Of a stretch of DNA of 64,000 nucleotides, positions 17,063 through 26,565 are shown piece after piece; position 1 is the first letter of the stretch, and each line of letters starts with the position of its first letter. Below the pieces are notes generated by a model, which was given only the letters and a program-made list of their open reading frames with translations, searched no databases and was not told the DNA's origin. The DNA lies in the NCBI RefSeq assembly GCF_009184865.1, contig NZ_CP045096.1, positions 4,402,001-4,466,000 of the forward strand, in the 5' to 3' direction. Both the position numbers and the translations under genes were made by a program. This stretch comes from Streptomyces phaeolivaceus. GTDB taxonomy: Bacteria; Actinomycetota; Actinomycetes; Streptomycetales; Streptomycetaceae.

Positions 17063-20000
17063 CTACGTCCAACTGATGCGGTCCACCGGGAAAGCGTCGA
17101 CGCCGCGGAGGCGGTCGTCGCCGGGTTCGAAGCCGAAGAGGCGGACCTTGAGTCGCGGTATGGAATCGAGGTGTGTCAGGTCGATGATCTGGCGGCTGTC
17201 CACGGACGCGTTGACGGTGAGTTCGGCCAGCGAAGGAAAAGCGGTCGACAGGTGGGCCAAGTCCAACTCCCAGGATTCACCGACACTGACTACCCCCACA
17301 TGTGTCACACCGGGGTGGGCGAGTTGCCGGGGTATCGCGTACTCGTGCGCCGACGCGACGAACAAGTGGGTCAGGGCAGGAAGATCGCCGAGTTCGGTCA
17401 TCCCGCACGCCGCCGCCCCGCCGACGAGACCCAGGTGAGTGAGACGCGTCCAACCCGCTGCCCCTAACGACCAGTTGTCCGGCATAGCAGAGAGAGTGAG
17501 GTCGATCACATTTGGCAACGCGGGTGTTGTGCAACGGACTTCGTTGTGACTCCGCGCCAATTCATGGAACGACGGGTCTTCGAAGTAGGAGCTGACCGCG
17601 CCCAGGACAGTGGTCCCAACAGCAAGGGCGGACAGTGCACTGAGGGTGGTGAGAACGGCGAGGGAGGCTCCACCCTGCGGAGCAGCACTCAGGACGAGAG
17701 CCTGTACCGAGTGTTCATCGGCGAAGGCAGCGACCGCGTCGATGGGTGCCGCCGTGCGGATCATGAGCGTGTTCACCCGGCCGAGGGCCTGTCCGTAGTC
17801 AAGTTGTTCAGCCGCGTCGATGCGCAGGACGCTCACTCGCAGTCCCGCGAGCACCTCATTGGCGTACTCCGCACCAGGAATGTTCGTCCACTCCTGCACG
17901 AGCAGATGCGACAGTGCCTGGCGCTTCTGCCCGCCCGGAATCCGCGCGAGAAATCGGATGGCTTCGGGACCGCCGACCACGCCCGCCAAGTTGACCCCGG
18001 CCACGGCGAGGAAGCCACTGTCCCAGTTGTAGTCCCGCTCGAGAACCGACAGAAGATCGGGCCCTGCCTCCGCAACCTGCTGCAACCAGACATGGCTGAC
18101 GAAATCCCTCTTCGCGACCGCACAGAAGACCTTCGCCACCCCCGAGGCCAGCGTCCTGCGATCCCTCTCCGCCATCTGCACCGCATACGGAATGCACTGC
18201 CCCGCCGCCAACCGCATACGCGTCCGCAGCTTCCGGTCCGTCACCAGCCGCAGCTTGCGCCGGAACTGCGCGACGAACTCCCCCGTGTCCGCCAGATTGC
18301 ACTGACTCATGGCGAACCGCAGGACATCGCCCCAGGTCTCGTCCCCCGCGTGACCAGCCAGTTGCCCGAAGGCGCGCTTGGCGACCATATCCGTGGCGGC
18401 CAGGTAGTCCTGAAATGTGCGGTGGCTGAAACGGAGGCTGTCCTCGCTCGGCGCGACGAGCAGACCGCTCCGCTTCCGCAGGGCCTCGCGTATCTCCTCG
18501 GCGGTGTAGGTGTCGGCGTCGCGGCCGAGGCTGCGGAGCCGTTCCTCCACCTTCTCGTCGAAGCGCTGGAGGGTGATCTCCCGTTCGCCCTCGGTCGTGA
18601 GGTACCCGGCGATCCAGGACAGGATCGCCCGCCGCTGGTCCACGTCAAGGTGGGGCAGCGGGTCGGGAACTTCCCGTTCCTCGTCGCGCAGTCCGAGCAT
18701 CATATTGATGGTGCGTGCATACAACTCCTGCCGGAAACGGGGGAGTCGGGCGCCGTGCACCTCATGCAGCTTGCACAGCACGGCACACAGCAGCGGCGTC
18801 GCGGCGAGCACGGCAAGGTCGCCGGAACCGTCGATGTGCCGGACAAGGGCGGTTTCCAGATCAGTCAGTCGGCTGATCCGGCGCTCGCGCTCCTCGTCGC
18901 CGAAGCGGGCGGAACGGACGCCGACCGCGGCCGCCTCGTGCCACTTACGGATCAGCTCGGCCCGTTGCGGCCCGTTCAGTTCCAGCAGTTTGAGCTCGGC
19001 GAACCCTAGGCGCTGCGGTGGCGGCCAGTCACGTACGGCCTCGGGGCGCCCGGTGACGATGATGTGCAACTGTGGGTGGTCCCGCAGGAGGCGGCTGATC
19101 CAGTCGATGACGCCGTCCCGGTGCGACTCCAACACCTCGTCCAAACCGTCGACGAGGAGCAGCGCCCGCTCCTGGGCGAGCATGCGGCGGGCCCAGCCGT
19201 CGGGTGGTACGAAACCGACCGCCATGCGGTTGAAGTCGAGGAACCGTTCGGGCTCCGGGGGGATCCCGTCCAGGCCCTCGACCTTCTTCCAACGCGGCGC
19301 GTACATGTCGCGCAGCCGCAGCAGAAAGGGAACTCGGTGGTTGAACGACCGCAGCGGGCCCCGACAGGAGCCGCGCGCCATGGAGACGGCCAGCCATTCG
19401 AGCAGCGTGGACTTGCCGGCACCGGGGTCGCCTCTGAGCAACAGCCGGGTGTTCTTCGGAATCAGATGCTCGACGGGGCGTGCCTGGTCGGGGGTCGTGC
19501 TTCCCGAGGAGAGCCAACCCGGCGCGGGCAGCCCGGCCCGCAGACTGACGTAGGCATGCTCGATACCGATCTCGTCGTCGAGCCCGCGCAGTCCGAGCCC
19601 GAACAGCTGGATGTGCCCATATCGCCGGACGACCTCCCTGCGGTACGCGTCCAGGAACACGGCGTCACGGGCGTCCGACTCGGTGACCAGCGGGGCGACC
19701 TGCCGGAGTGCCTGCTGTAACTCCTGCCGCGGGACCGGCTGCGCGACCCCGAACAGCGCGTCGAGTTCGGGCACCGCCTCGAAGAAGGCGCCGAGCGGCG
19801 CGGCCTCCAACCGTGCGTGCCCCCACCCGGCGGAGTCCCGCAGTACGACCCCCACCAGCCACCGCCCGGCGTGGAACACCGGCGCCCCCGACATCCCGCT
19901 CCAGGGCGCCGCTCCCTCGGGGGGATGGCCGACGAGTTCGAGCGACAGGTATCCGTGGCTCTCGGCGCTGTTGGACGCGATGTGGAACGACGGCTCCAGC

Positions 20001-20362
20001 AGTGTCACGCCCGCCGCGACCCTCGTCATCACGGCGGGCAGCCCGAGCGCAGCGCAGTCCTCGAAGCGGGCGTCGGCCGCCAGGGTGCTTATCTCCACGT
20101 CGCCCAGCTCGCCGGGGTCGGCGAGTTCTTCGGCCAGCAGCAAAAGGGCGACGTCCCCCTCGGTCCGCAGGACCCTGGCCGACGCACCACGCAGCGTCTG
20201 CATGCGGCAGACCCGCATCTCCCCGCCGCCGACAGCCGTCACCACATGGCCGGCGGTCAGCACGAGCCGACTGCCGAGCAGATAGCCGCTGCCCCGCACC
20301 TCGTCGTCCACCGTCGTGACGGCAACCAGATGCGCGCGGCTGGGATGACGGACGGTGCTCAC
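17063..20362 (-). CDS. Trypsin-like protease-NACHT NTPase with LRR-like C-terminus
   Basis: A 1099-residue multidomain protein. Residues 1-200 are a trypsin-like protease with intact triad: His39 in LTAGH, Asp70 in EGDVAL, Ser158 in GMSGAP. A NACHT/STAND NTPase follows: Walker A GDPGAGKST (311-319), Walker B LLLVDGLDE (401-409). A helical region and, from about residue 950, LRR-like strands (LTHLGLVGG, LTHLFVASA, LAELTVNAS) end the protein. It starts at GTG 20362, overlapping the Trypco2 stop. Bacterial NACHT proteins and protease-STAND proteins are known or predicted to act in phage defence, with LRRs as sensor and the protease as effector. Role here is inferred. Confidence 0.85.
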   Translation of the reverse strand: MSTVRHPSRAHLVAVTTVDDEVRGSGYLLGSRLVLTAGHVVTAVGGGEMRVCRMQTLRGASARVLRTEGDVALLLLAEELADPGELGDVEISTLAADARFEDCAALGLPAVMTRVAAGVTLLEPSFHIASNSAESHGYLSLELVGHPPEGAAPWSGMSGAPVFHAGRWLVGVVLRDSAGWGHARLEAAPLGAFFEAVPELDALFGVAQPVPRQELQQALRQVAPLVTESDARDAVFLDAYRREVVRRYGHIQLFGLGLRGLDDEIGIEHAYVSLRAGLPAPGWLSSGSTTPDQARPVEHLIPKNTRLLLRGDPGAGKSTLLEWLAVSMARGSCRGPLRSFNHRVPFLLRLRDMYAPRWKKVEGLDGIPPEPERFLDFNRMAVGFVPPDGWARRMLAQERALLLVDGLDEVLESHRDGVIDWISRLLRDHPQLHIIVTGRPEAVRDWPPPQRLGFAELKLLELNGPQRAELIRKWHEAAAVGVRSARFGDEERERRISRLTDLETALVRHIDGSGDLAVLAATPLLCAVLCKLHEVHGARLPRFRQELYARTINMMLGLRDEEREVPDPLPHLDVDQRRAILSWIAGYLTTEGEREITLQRFDEKVEERLRSLGRDADTYTAEEIREALRKRSGLLVAPSEDSLRFSHRTFQDYLAATDMVAKRAFGQLAGHAGDETWGDVLRFAMSQCNLADTGEFVAQFRRKLRLVTDRKLRTRMRLAAGQCIPYAVQMAERDRRTLASGVAKVFCAVAKRDFVSHVWLQQVAEAGPDLLSVLERDYNWDSGFLAVAGVNLAGVVGGPEAIRFLARIPGGQKRQALSHLLVQEWTNIPGAEYANEVLAGLRVSVLRIDAAEQLDYGQALGRVNTLMIRTAAPIDAVAAFADEHSVQALVLSAAPQGGASLAVLTTLSALSALAVGTTVLGAVSSYFEDPSFHELARSHNEVRCTTPALPNVIDLTLSAMPDNWSLGAAGWTRLTHLGLVGGAAACGMTELGDLPALTHLFVASAHEYAIPRQLAHPGVTHVGVVSVGESWELDLAHLSTAFPSLAELTVNASVDSRQIIDLTHLDSIPRLKVRLFGFEPGDDRLRGVDAFPVDRISWT

Positions 20363-20718
20363 CGGACGATGCGGTGGCCGGAGTCGGAGTTATTGATCTC
20401 GGGGCTCTCCCCGGTGGCCGCCGAGATCGGCGTCAGGTTGAGCGTCACCCGGTGCGTGTGCGCCGTGGACCGCTTGCCCTCGGCGTCGGCCGTGACGACC
20501 CACGCCTTCACGCCACCCTTGACACTCCGGTCACGGGTGAGGGCCACGGTGAACTCCAGCTCGATCGGCCCCACCTGGAACCGGATATCCGACTCGGGGT
20601 CGGTCGCGGCGGCCTCGGTGATCTGCGCACGAAGGGCTTTGACGGCCGAGACCAGATCGATCGGCACATGGTCAGAGCCGAGGCCGTCGTCGTCCGAAGT
20701 GTGCCTCATGTACGTCAA
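20359..20718 (-). CDS. Trypco2 domain protein
   Basis: A 119-residue protein whose core (VSAVKALRAQITEA, FQVGPIELEFTVAL, GGVKAWVVTADAEGK, THRVTLNLTP) fits the trypsin-co-occurring domain 2 defined by comparative genomics of NTP-dependent conflict systems. It precedes the protease-NACHT gene with a GTGA overlap, so the two are made together. Trypco proteins are proposed to bring the protease to its partner or signal. The start may be TTG 20718, with GGAGAG five bases upstream, or ATG 20709. About 280 bases separate it from the divergent flavoprotein gene. Confidence 0.8.
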   Translation of the reverse strand: MTYMRHTSDDDGLGSDHVPIDLVSAVKALRAQITEAAATDPESDIRFQVGPIELEFTVALTRDRSVKGGVKAWVVTADAEGKRSTAHTHRVTLNLTPISAATGESPEINNSDSGHRIVR

Positions 20719-20997
20719 CCGATCTCTCCACAGGGGAAGTTGTCACCCACATGATGATGCAGCGAACGCCCCCGCATTCGGAAGATCCTGACATTCACCC
20801 AAAAAGGCCCACGGCCCTTCCACCCGCACCCGCATGTACAGCCGGGCCCGCTCCCACCACCACCCCACTCACGCCGGAGGCCTCACCGCCTCCTCACATA
20901 CCAGGAGACCTACGCCACAGACCCCACCCACCTCTCCTACAGCCGTGATCAATCCGCAACCAATTCCGGGCTTGACCGAGACCCAACAAGTGAGGGC

Positions 20998-22239
20998 GTG
21001 AATACGCTCGGGCACATGGCCGACTCCAGAGCATCCGCGGGATCCACCACCCCTGCCCCCTCCGACCACCCCGTCTACGTGATCGGCGGCGGCCCCGGCG
21101 GGCTGGCCGTCGCGTACGCGTTGCGGGCCCAGGGGGTACGGGCCGTGGTGCTGGAGAAGGCGGACGGGGTCGGGGCGTCCTGGCGGCGGCACTACGACCG
21201 GCTGCACCTGCACACGACCCGGCGGCTGTCGGGCCTGCCCGGTCTGCCCATGCCGCGCCGCTTCGGCCGGTGGGTGTCGCGGGACAACGTGGTGCGCTAT
21301 CTGGAGAAGTACGCCGAGGTGCACGAGCTGGAGATCGTGACCGGCGTCGAGGTCTCCCGGGTCGAGCGCGGCGCCGACGGCACCGGCTGGCTGCTGCGCG
21401 CCACCGGCGGCCGTGAGCTGACCGGCAGCGCGGTCGTCGTCGCCACCGGCTACAACCACACGCCCCACATCCCCGACTGGCCCGGCCGGGACTCCTACAC
21501 CGGCGGTCTCGTGCACGCCTCCGAGTACCGCAACCCCGAGCCCTACGCCGGCCGTGACGTCCTCGTCGTCGGCATCGGCAACACCGGCGCCGAGATAGCC
21601 GTCGACCTCGTCGAGGGCGGCGCCCGGCGCGTCCGGCTCGCGGTGCGGACGGCCCCGCACATCGTGCGCCGGTCGACCGCCGGTTGGGCCGCCCAGTACA
21701 CGGGCGTCCTCGTACGACGGCTGCCCGTCGCCGTCGTGGACCGGCTCGCCAGACCGATGGCGAAGCTCAGCGTGCCGGACCTGTCCGAGCACGGCCTGTC
21801 CCGCCCCGACACCGGCCTCTACTCCCGGGTGAACGAGGGCTCCATCCCCGTGCAGGACGTCGGCCTCATCGACGCCGTACGGAAGGGGAAGGTCGAGATC
21901 GTCGGCCCGGTCGAGGGCTTCCAGGACGGCAAGGTCGCCCTCGGCGACGGCGGCCGGATCGAGACGGACGCCGTGATCGCCGCCACCGGCTACCGGCGCG
22001 CCCTGGAGGGGCTCGTCGGCCATCTCGACGTCCTCGACGGACGCGGCAAGCCGGTCGTGCACGGCGCCCGCTCCCCCCAGAACGCCCCGGGCCTCTACTT
22101 CACCGGCTTCACCAACCCCATCAGCGGCATGTTCCGTGAACTCGCCCTGGACGCCGAGAAGATCGCCAAGGCCGTCGCGAGAACGGGCGGCGTCGCCACC
22201 CGCGACGCGGTCACCGTCCGCATCCGCACCACCCCCTGA
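20998..22239 (+). CDS. FMO-like NAD(P)/FAD-dependent monooxygenase
   Basis: A flavoprotein of about 413 residues with two dinucleotide-binding motifs: YVIGGGPGGLA near residue 30 for FAD and VVGIGNTGAE near residue 190 for NADPH. Between them YTGGLVHASEY resembles the FMO/Baeyer-Villiger fingerprint. VIAATGYRRALE and TGFTNPISGMFRE lie in the C-terminal part. It probably oxidises a pathway substrate or acts as a related oxidoreductase. The start is unsure: GTG 20998 has GAGGG too close, ATG 21016 lacks a clear site. No regulon operator precedes it directly, but it lies inside the catabolic block. Confidence 0.8.
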   Translation: MNTLGHMADSRASAGSTTPAPSDHPVYVIGGGPGGLAVAYALRAQGVRAVVLEKADGVGASWRRHYDRLHLHTTRRLSGLPGLPMPRRFGRWVSRDNVVRYLEKYAEVHELEIVTGVEVSRVERGADGTGWLLRATGGRELTGSAVVVATGYNHTPHIPDWPGRDSYTGGLVHASEYRNPEPYAGRDVLVVGIGNTGAEIAVDLVEGGARRVRLAVRTAPHIVRRSTAGWAAQYTGVLVRRLPVAVVDRLARPMAKLSVPDLSEHGLSRPDTGLYSRVNEGSIPVQDVGLIDAVRKGKVEIVGPVEGFQDGKVALGDGGRIETDAVIAATGYRRALEGLVGHLDVLDGRGKPVVHGARSPQNAPGLYFTGFTNPISGMFRELALDAEKIAKAVARTGGVATRDAVTVRIRTTP

Positions 22240-22374
22240 GCCGCCCCGATCGGCCCGATCGCCCCCGATCGGGCCCCAGACCGACCCCGTCGTACACGTC
22301 TGACCCGCGCCCCGCGCGGGTACAACCCCCTCGAACGCCCTTACCGCCGCGTAACTTTGCTCGCACACCCATTC

Positions 22375-22389
22375 CTGACACAGCGTCAG
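22375..22389. promoter_or_regulatory. Regulon operator CTGACACAGCGTCAG
   Basis: One mismatch in the left half-site. First of two sites in front of the acyl-CoA synthetase gene; its centre lies 31 bases, about three helix turns, from the next site, so both would sit on the same DNA face. Confidence 0.75.
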
Positions 22390-22405
22390 TTCAGTAGTCT
22401 GAAAT

Positions 22406-22420
22406 CTGACGTGTCGTCAG
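22406..22420. promoter_or_regulatory. Regulon operator CTGACGTGTCGTCAG
   Basis: Perfect half-sites around TGT, 68 bases upstream of the acyl-CoA synthetase start at 22488. It pairs with the site at 22375. Confidence 0.8.
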
Positions 22421-22487
22421 AAACGTGCACGCGTCACGTCGCTCGTCACGTCACTGAATTGGCTGTCACACAGGAGCGGGCGGACCG

Positions 22488-24794
22488 ATGCTTGGATCAA
22501 CCCACGGCACCCTCACCACCGACTCCCGCCGGGCCCGGACCGTCGCGTGCGGCGAGCACCCCGCGCAGGTCGTGCACGGCAGGCCCGCCGAGGTCGGCGA
22601 CCTGGACGTCAGCGGGCGCCCGCTGCATGCCGAGGTCCCCGATCTGGACCGATTCTTCCGGCCGGAATCCGTCGCCGTCGTCGGCGCCTCGGACGCGGAG
22701 GGCCGGCCGAACACCGGGATCACCCGGCAGCTGCTCGCCTGGTCCGAGCGGGTCGGCGCCCGGCTCCACCCCGTGCACCCCACCCGCGAGTCGGTCTTCG
22801 GCATCCCCTGCGCCCCTTCCGTGGCCGCCCTGCCCGGACAGGTCGACCTCGCCGTCCTGCTCGTCTCCGACCCCCTCCCCGTGATCGACGAACTGGCCGC
22901 CGCCAAGGTGCGGTTCGCCGTCGCCTTCGCCTCCGGTTTCGCCGAGACCGGCGCGGAGGGCGCCGCCGCGCAGGAACGGCTGGCCGCCGCCGTGGCCCGC
23001 GCCGACGGACTGCGCCTGCTCGGCCCCAACACCAACCTCAACGCCTTCGAGCGGTTCAGGGAGGACCTCGACGGTCCGGCCATCGCGCTCATCACCCAGT
23101 CCGGCCACCAGGGCCGCCCCGTCTTCTCCCTCCAGGAACTCGGCATCCGCCTCTCCCACTGGGCCCCCACCGGCAACGAGGCCGATCTGGAGACCGCCGA
23201 CTTCATCTCCTACTTCGCCGAACGCCCCGAGGTCGGCGCCATCGCCGCCTATGTCGAGGGCCTCAAGGACGGCCGCGCCTTCCTCCTGGCCGCCGACCGG
23301 GCCGCCCGGCGCGGTGTCCCCGTCGTCGCCGTCAAGGTCGGCCGCACCGAGACCGGGGCCCGCACCGCCGCCTCCCACACCGGCAAGCTGACCGGCGCGG
23401 ACGCGGTCGTCGACGCGGCGATGCGGCAGTACGGCGTGATCCGCGTCGACGGCCTCGACGAACTCCAGGACACCGCCACCCTGTTGGCGCGGGCACGCCG
23501 CCCTCGCACCCCGGGCACGACCGGGACAACGGGCATGATCGGGACCACCGGTACTACCGTCCCGGGCTCAGCCGCCGACCCCCTGCCCGAGGGCGTCGTC
23601 GTCTATTCGATCTCGGGCGGCACGGGCGCGCACTTCGCCGACCTGGCCACCGAGGCCGGACTGCCCCTGCCCACCCTCTCCGAGGCCAAGCAGGCCGAGC
23701 TGCACCAGTGGATCCCCGACTATCTGAGCGTGGCCAACCCCGTGGACAACGGCGGTCACCCGGTGGGCGACCGGCGCGGCCCCCGCATCCTCGACGCGAT
23801 CCTCGACGACCCGGCGGTGGGGGTGCTGATCTGTCCCATCACCGGCCCCTTCCCGCCCATGAGCGACAAGCTCGCCCAGGACCTGGTGGCCGCCGCGGAG
23901 CGCACGGACAAGCTGGTGTGCGTGGTGTGGGGGTCGCCGGTGGGCACCGAGGCCGCTTACCGCGAGACCCTGCTCGGGTCGTCCCGGGTGACGACCTTCC
24001 GTACCTTCGCCAACTGCATCACGGCCGTCCGCGCCCACCTCGACCACACCCGCTTCACCAGCGCCTACCGCTCCCCCTTCGACGAGGCACCCCGCTCCCC
24101 CTCGCCCTCCTTCCGCAAGGCCAAGGCGCTGATGCGGCCGGGGCAGCAGCTGAGCGAGCACGCGGCCAAGCAGCTGCTGCGCGCGTACGGGATACGGGTG
24201 CCGCGCGAGCAGTTGGTGACCAGCGCGGCGGCGGCCGTCCGCGCGGCGGGCCTCGTCGGCTACCCGGTGGTGATGAAGGCGTCCGGCGCCCGCATCGCCC
24301 ACAAGACGGAACTCGGCCTGGTGAAGATCGGCCTGACCTCCGCGAGCCAGATCCGGGACGCCTATCGCGAACTCACCGACATCGCCCGCTACGAGGACGT
24401 CTCCCTCGACGGGGTGCTGGTGTGCCAGATGGTCGAGCGGGGGGTGGAGATGGTCGTGGGCGTCACCCACGACGACCTCTTCGGGCCCACGGTCACGGTC
24501 GGTCTCGGCGGTGTCCTCGTGGAGGTCCTGCGCGACTCCGCCGTACGCGTGCCCCCGTTCGCCGAGGACCAGGCCCACGCCATGCTCGCCGAACTGCGCG
24601 GGCGGGCCCTGCTGGACGGGGTGCGCGGGGCTCCCCCGGCCGACGTGGACGCCCTCGTGGAGGTCGTGCTCCGGGTGCAGCGCATGGCGCTCGAACTCGG
24701 GGACGACATCGCGGAGCTGGACATCAACCCGCTGATGGTGCTGCCGAGGGGGCAGGGGGCGGTCGCCCTGGACGCGCTGGCGGTGTGCCGCTGA
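22488..24794 (+). CDS. ADP-forming acetyl/acyl-CoA synthetase family protein
   Basis: A 768-residue single-chain NDP-forming CoA ligase. After about 50 extra residues come the CoA-binding domain (FFRPESVAVVGASDAEGRPN), the ligase domain with ALITQSGHQGRPVF, VKVGRTETGARTAASHTGKLTGADA and a further CoA-ligase part, and a C-terminal ATP-grasp domain (PVVMKASGARIAHKTELGLVKIGL, ELDINPLMV). The family activates organic acids to CoA thioesters or runs in reverse. A TGTTGMIGTTGTT linker near residue 345 is a microsatellite product. GGAG precedes ATG 22488. It is first in an operon with the enoyl-CoA hydratase. Confidence 0.87.
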   Translation: MLGSTHGTLTTDSRRARTVACGEHPAQVVHGRPAEVGDLDVSGRPLHAEVPDLDRFFRPESVAVVGASDAEGRPNTGITRQLLAWSERVGARLHPVHPTRESVFGIPCAPSVAALPGQVDLAVLLVSDPLPVIDELAAAKVRFAVAFASGFAETGAEGAAAQERLAAAVARADGLRLLGPNTNLNAFERFREDLDGPAIALITQSGHQGRPVFSLQELGIRLSHWAPTGNEADLETADFISYFAERPEVGAIAAYVEGLKDGRAFLLAADRAARRGVPVVAVKVGRTETGARTAASHTGKLTGADAVVDAAMRQYGVIRVDGLDELQDTATLLARARRPRTPGTTGTTGMIGTTGTTVPGSAADPLPEGVVVYSISGGTGAHFADLATEAGLPLPTLSEAKQAELHQWIPDYLSVANPVDNGGHPVGDRRGPRILDAILDDPAVGVLICPITGPFPPMSDKLAQDLVAAAERTDKLVCVVWGSPVGTEAAYRETLLGSSRVTTFRTFANCITAVRAHLDHTRFTSAYRSPFDEAPRSPSPSFRKAKALMRPGQQLSEHAAKQLLRAYGIRVPREQLVTSAAAAVRAAGLVGYPVVMKASGARIAHKTELGLVKIGLTSASQIRDAYRELTDIARYEDVSLDGVLVCQMVERGVEMVVGVTHDDLFGPTVTVGLGGVLVEVLRDSAVRVPPFAEDQAHAMLAELRGRALLDGVRGAPPADVDALVEVVLRVQRMALELGDDIAELDINPLMVLPRGQGAVALDALAVCR

Positions 24795-24849
24795 GCGCGA
24801 CCACACGCCCAGCAGCCGCGCCACTCCCTGTAGGAACAGGAGCACCCAC

Positions 24850-25734
24850 ATGTCCACTTCCCCCCTCGAACAGCCGGAACAGACCAATAGGCATGAACAG
24901 CCGGAAAAATCCCGCGACTCGCGTGACTCATTGATACTGCACGCCACTGACAACGCCGTCTCGTGGATCACTCTCAACCGCCCCGAGGCGATGAACGCGA
25001 TCACCCCCGACCAGCGGGAACGTCTCATCGGCCTCCTCTCCGACGCCTCCGCCGACCCCGCCGTACGCGCCGTCGTCCTCACCGCGACGGGCCGCGGCTT
25101 CTGCGCGGGAGCGGACCTGCGGGGCGCGGCGACAGTCGGCGGGGCACGGGTGCCCGGCGGCGGGGAGCGAGTGTCGGGAGACGTGGCGCGCGTCATCCGG
25201 CTCGGCGCCCAGCGCCTCGTCGCGGCCGTCCTCGACTGCGAGAAGCCGGTGATCGCGGCGGTCAACGGCACCGCCGCCGGTATCGGCGCGCACCTCGCCC
25301 TCGCCTGCGACCTGGTCCTGGCGGCCGAGGGGGCCCGTTTCATCGAGGTGTTCGTACGGCGCGGCCTGGTCCCCGACGGCGGCGGCGCCTATCTCCTCCC
25401 CCGCCTCGTCGGCCCCCACCGGGCGAAGGAGCTGATGTTCTTCGGCGACGCCCTGTCCGCCGCCGACGCGGAGCGCCTCGGGCTCGTCAACCGTGTCGTC
25501 CCGGCCGAGGACCTGGAGAAGACGGCCCGTGAGTGGGCGGAACGGCTGGCCGCCGGGCCGACCCGCGCCCTGGCGGCTACCAAACACTTGGTCAACACCT
25601 CCCTCGACACCGACCGCGCCACCGCGTTCGCCGCCGAGGCCGCCGCCCAGGAGATCAACATGACGACGGCGGACGCCCAGGAGGGCGTGGCGAGCTTCGC
25701 GGAACGACGAACCCCACGCTTCGAGGGCCGCTGA
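24850..25734 (+). CDS. Enoyl-CoA hydratase/isomerase family protein
   Basis: A 294-residue crotonase. WITLNRPEAMNAITPDQRERL, the oxyanion loop GRGFCAGADLRG, NGTAAGIGAHLALACDLVLAAEGARF and GLVPDGGGAYLLPRLVG are visible. The glutamate usual in hydratases at the second active-site segment is not obvious (VPDGGG), so isomerase or other crotonase chemistry is possible. An AGGAGC site lies near ATG 24850, and the gene follows the acyl-CoA synthetase by 55 bases in the same operon. The first 25 residues are Gln/Glu-rich and probably disordered. Confidence 0.87.
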   Translation: MSTSPLEQPEQTNRHEQPEKSRDSRDSLILHATDNAVSWITLNRPEAMNAITPDQRERLIGLLSDASADPAVRAVVLTATGRGFCAGADLRGAATVGGARVPGGGERVSGDVARVIRLGAQRLVAAVLDCEKPVIAAVNGTAAGIGAHLALACDLVLAAEGARFIEVFVRRGLVPDGGGAYLLPRLVGPHRAKELMFFGDALSAADAERLGLVNRVVPAEDLEKTAREWAERLAAGPTRALAATKHLVNTSLDTDRATAFAAEAAAQEINMTTADAQEGVASFAERRTPRFEGR

Positions 25735-25822
25735 CCGTCACCGCAAGCGGCCCGTCGCCGTCGGCCTCGCCGAAAGGCCGTCGCCGATGGCCAACGAGCG
25801 GCCCGAGCACGGCGCTTCACTT

Positions 25823-25837
25823 CTGACGGACCGTCAG
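25823..25837. promoter_or_regulatory. Regulon operator CTGACGGACCGTCAG
   Basis: Perfect palindromic half-sites around GAC, ending five bases before the first possible start (ATG 25843) of the flavin reductase gene. Confidence 0.8.
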
Positions 25838-25842
25838 GTTCA

Positions 25843-26565
25843 ATGGGCGGTGTGATGGGACACGCGGGAATGGCAGCCGCCGCCGTCCGCTACCTGAGAG
25901 CGGACCCGGCCCGCGGGAGCCGTAGGACGACGAACACACCACCAATCCTCGACGCCCTGCCCCGCCCCGAGCTGCGCTGCGTCGGCGAGAACGAACGCGC
26001 CCCGGTCGAGCAGGCCGAATTCCGCCGCGTCCTGGGCAACTTCGCGACCGGCGTCACGGTGATCACCGCCCCGGCACCACCCCCGCTGGCCGACGGCCGT
26101 ACCACCGACCACCCCGCCGACCACCCCGCCGACCACCCCGCCGGCTTCGCCTGCCAGTCCTTCTCCGCGCTCTCCCTCGACCCGCCCCTCGTCGTCTTCA
26201 TGGTCGGCCGTACGTCGACGACCTGGCCCCGTATCGCGCGCGCGGGCGTCTTCTGTGTGAACGTACTCGGCGCGGACCAGGGCGAGTTGTGCCGTCGCTT
26301 CGCGGCGAGCGGCACGGACAAGTTCGCCGGTGTCACCCACACCCCCGCCCCCACCACCGGCTCCCCCCGCCTCACCGGCACCACCGCCTGGATCGACTGC
26401 ACGATCCACGCCGTCCACACGGGCGGCGACCACCTGATCGTGGTGGGCCGGGTGGAGTCCCTGGGCACGGGCGACGAGGACGGGACCGGGGCCGGGGCCG
26501 GGGCCGGGGAGGGCGCGCCGCTGCTGTTCCACCGGGGCCGGTTCGGCGGGTTCACGACCGGCTGA
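25843..26565 (+). CDS. Flavin reductase family protein
   Basis: A 240-residue FMN-binding split-barrel protein: FRRVLGNFATGVTVITA, FACQSFSALSLDPPLVVFMVGRTSTTWPRIARAGVFCVNVL and a C-terminal PLLFHRGRFGGF are family landmarks (HpaC/TftC type). It would supply reduced flavin to a two-component monooxygenase. Two in-frame repeats, DHPADHPADHPAG and GAGAGAGEG, are inserted. Start could be ATG 25843, GTG 25852 or ATG 25855; none has a strong ribosome site, and with the operator just upstream a leaderless or short-leader mRNA is possible. A start-less hydrolase frame follows its stop in the same frame. Confidence 0.83.
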   Translation: MGGVMGHAGMAAAAVRYLRADPARGSRRTTNTPPILDALPRPELRCVGENERAPVEQAEFRRVLGNFATGVTVITAPAPPPLADGRTTDHPADHPADHPAGFACQSFSALSLDPPLVVFMVGRTSTTWPRIARAGVFCVNVLGADQGELCRRFAASGTDKFAGVTHTPAPTTGSPRLTGTTAWIDCTIHAVHTGGDHLIVVGRVESLGTGDEDGTGAGAGAGEGAPLLFHRGRFGGFTTG

